From: DATNFP01 sp035606335 | Lineage (GTDB): Bacteria > Bacteroidota > Bacteroidia > Chitinophagales > Chitinophagaceae | Assembly (NCBI GenBank): GCA_035606335.1 | Contig: DATNFP010000018.1 | Location: 1 to 6,534 of the forward strand | Length of the DNA: 6,534 bases | Direction: 5' to 3' | In this document: positions 6,084 to 6,534 of the stretch, in pieces | Numbering within the stretch: the first letter of the stretch is position 1 | Layout of the letters: each line of letters starts with the position of its first letter | Notes under the pieces: model-generated | Database searches by the model: none | The model's input: only the letters and a program-made list of their open reading frames with translations | Told to the model about the DNA's origin: nothing | Translations under genes and position numbers: made by a program

Positions 6084-6506
6084 GTGAAAATAAGTAAGAA
6101 AATTGCTGTGATAGCAGGTTTGGTTGGTGTAGTTAGTATTGGGGCAACTGCTACGCCTTCCAAACCAAAAAAACAGGAAGGACAATATGTTAATTTAAAA
6201 GTGTTGCCAAAAAATATAAGCTCAAAAGATTTGCAGGGAATAATGACTGATGATTTCGAGGATGGTCTGGGGGTAACTTGTGGCTTTTGTCATGCAGATG
6301 CAAAAGATGGCCACGGACTTGATTTTGCCAGCGATGCAAAAGCTGAAAAGAAAATAGCCCGCAAAATGATGCAGATGACTATCGGGATCAATAAAAAGTA
6401 TTTTAAATTACAGCACCCGGTATTAGGAAGCCAGGAGATTATTGTAACGTGTAGCACATGTCATCACGGACAACCATTTCCTGATGGTAGTGGTGAGCCA
6501 AAATAA
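6084..6506 (+). CDS. Diheme cytochrome c related to the reaction-centre cytochrome subunit family
   Basis: The 140-residue protein starts with a GTG codon at 6084, 10 bases after the YceI stop. The start is supported because it gives a complete signal sequence (basic MKISKK, hydrophobic residues 7-20, possible cut after ATA at 23) and the next in-frame Met is residue 54. Two covalent heme c motifs are present, C-G-F-C-H at 66-70 and C-S-T-C-H at 123-127. Between them lies D-F-A-S-D (80-84), and A-R-K-M-M-Q-M (92-98) follows. This arrangement, with the leading N-L-K-V-L-P-K-N-I, resembles small proteins annotated as photosynthetic reaction centre cytochrome c subunit family (CytoC_RC-like), which are common in non-phototrophic Bacteroidota and Acidobacteria. 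Met54 lies 12 residues before the first heme motif, and Met95, 96 or 98 lies in the helix before the second. These are plausible sixth heme ligands by analogy with the tetraheme reaction-centre subunit. The likely role is periplasmic electron transfer; partners are unknown. Confidence 0.88.
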   Translation: MKISKKIAVIAGLVGVVSIGATATPSKPKKQEGQYVNLKVLPKNISSKDLQGIMTDDFEDGLGVTCGFCHADAKDGHGLDFASDAKAEKKIARKMMQMTIGINKKYFKLQHPVLGSQEIIVTCSTCHHGQPFPDGSGEPK

Positions 6507-6534
6507 TAGGCGACTTTTGCACTTGCAATATAAT

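Noticed and set aside
6515..6530. TTGCA-CT-TGCAA inverted repeat after the cytochrome gene
   Set aside because: The arms are 5 bases with a 2-base loop, too small for a hairpin terminator, and the window ends before any T-run or next gene could be judged.

Overview
The window looks like chromosomal DNA from a member of the Bacteroidota, most likely a Chitinophagaceae- or Sphingobacteriales-type organism. The evidence is indirect. The DNA is AT-rich, the genes lack Shine-Dalgarno sequences, and the exported proteins have the flavour of this phylum (a TPR protein with a C-terminal lysine tail, a short LVSC lipoprotein, a YceI protein, a diheme cytochrome resembling reaction-centre cytochrome). 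No mobile element, CRISPR array, tRNA, rRNA or phage gene is visible.

Left part (1-1780, + strand): the window opens inside the last codons of a gene whose C-terminus resembles a PstS-type phosphate-binding periplasmic protein. A secreted 529-residue TPR protein follows 49 bases later. This block ends in a strong intrinsic terminator at 1754-1780. The next gene is uvrB (1829-3859), a full-length nucleotide excision repair helicase with all expected motifs and probably its own transcription unit.

Middle (3860-4502): a small lipoprotein gene of unknown function lies on the minus strand, tail-to-tail with uvrB and only 4 bases away, with no visible terminator between them. The 198-base divergent spacer upstream of it holds several short inverted and direct repeats and is the only sizeable non-coding region.

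Right part (4503-6506, + strand): three tightly packed genes, with gaps of 17 and 10 bases, look like an operon. They encode a calcineurin-like metallophosphoesterase with a twin-arginine-type N-terminus, a YceI-family lipid-binding protein and a small diheme cytochrome c. All three products are predicted to act beyond the cytoplasmic membrane, so the cluster may be an envelope redox or isoprenoid-linked module. The actual reaction cannot be read from the sequence. Most of the window is ordinary core genome. The three-gene export cluster and the orphan lipoprotein are the parts most worth a second look.
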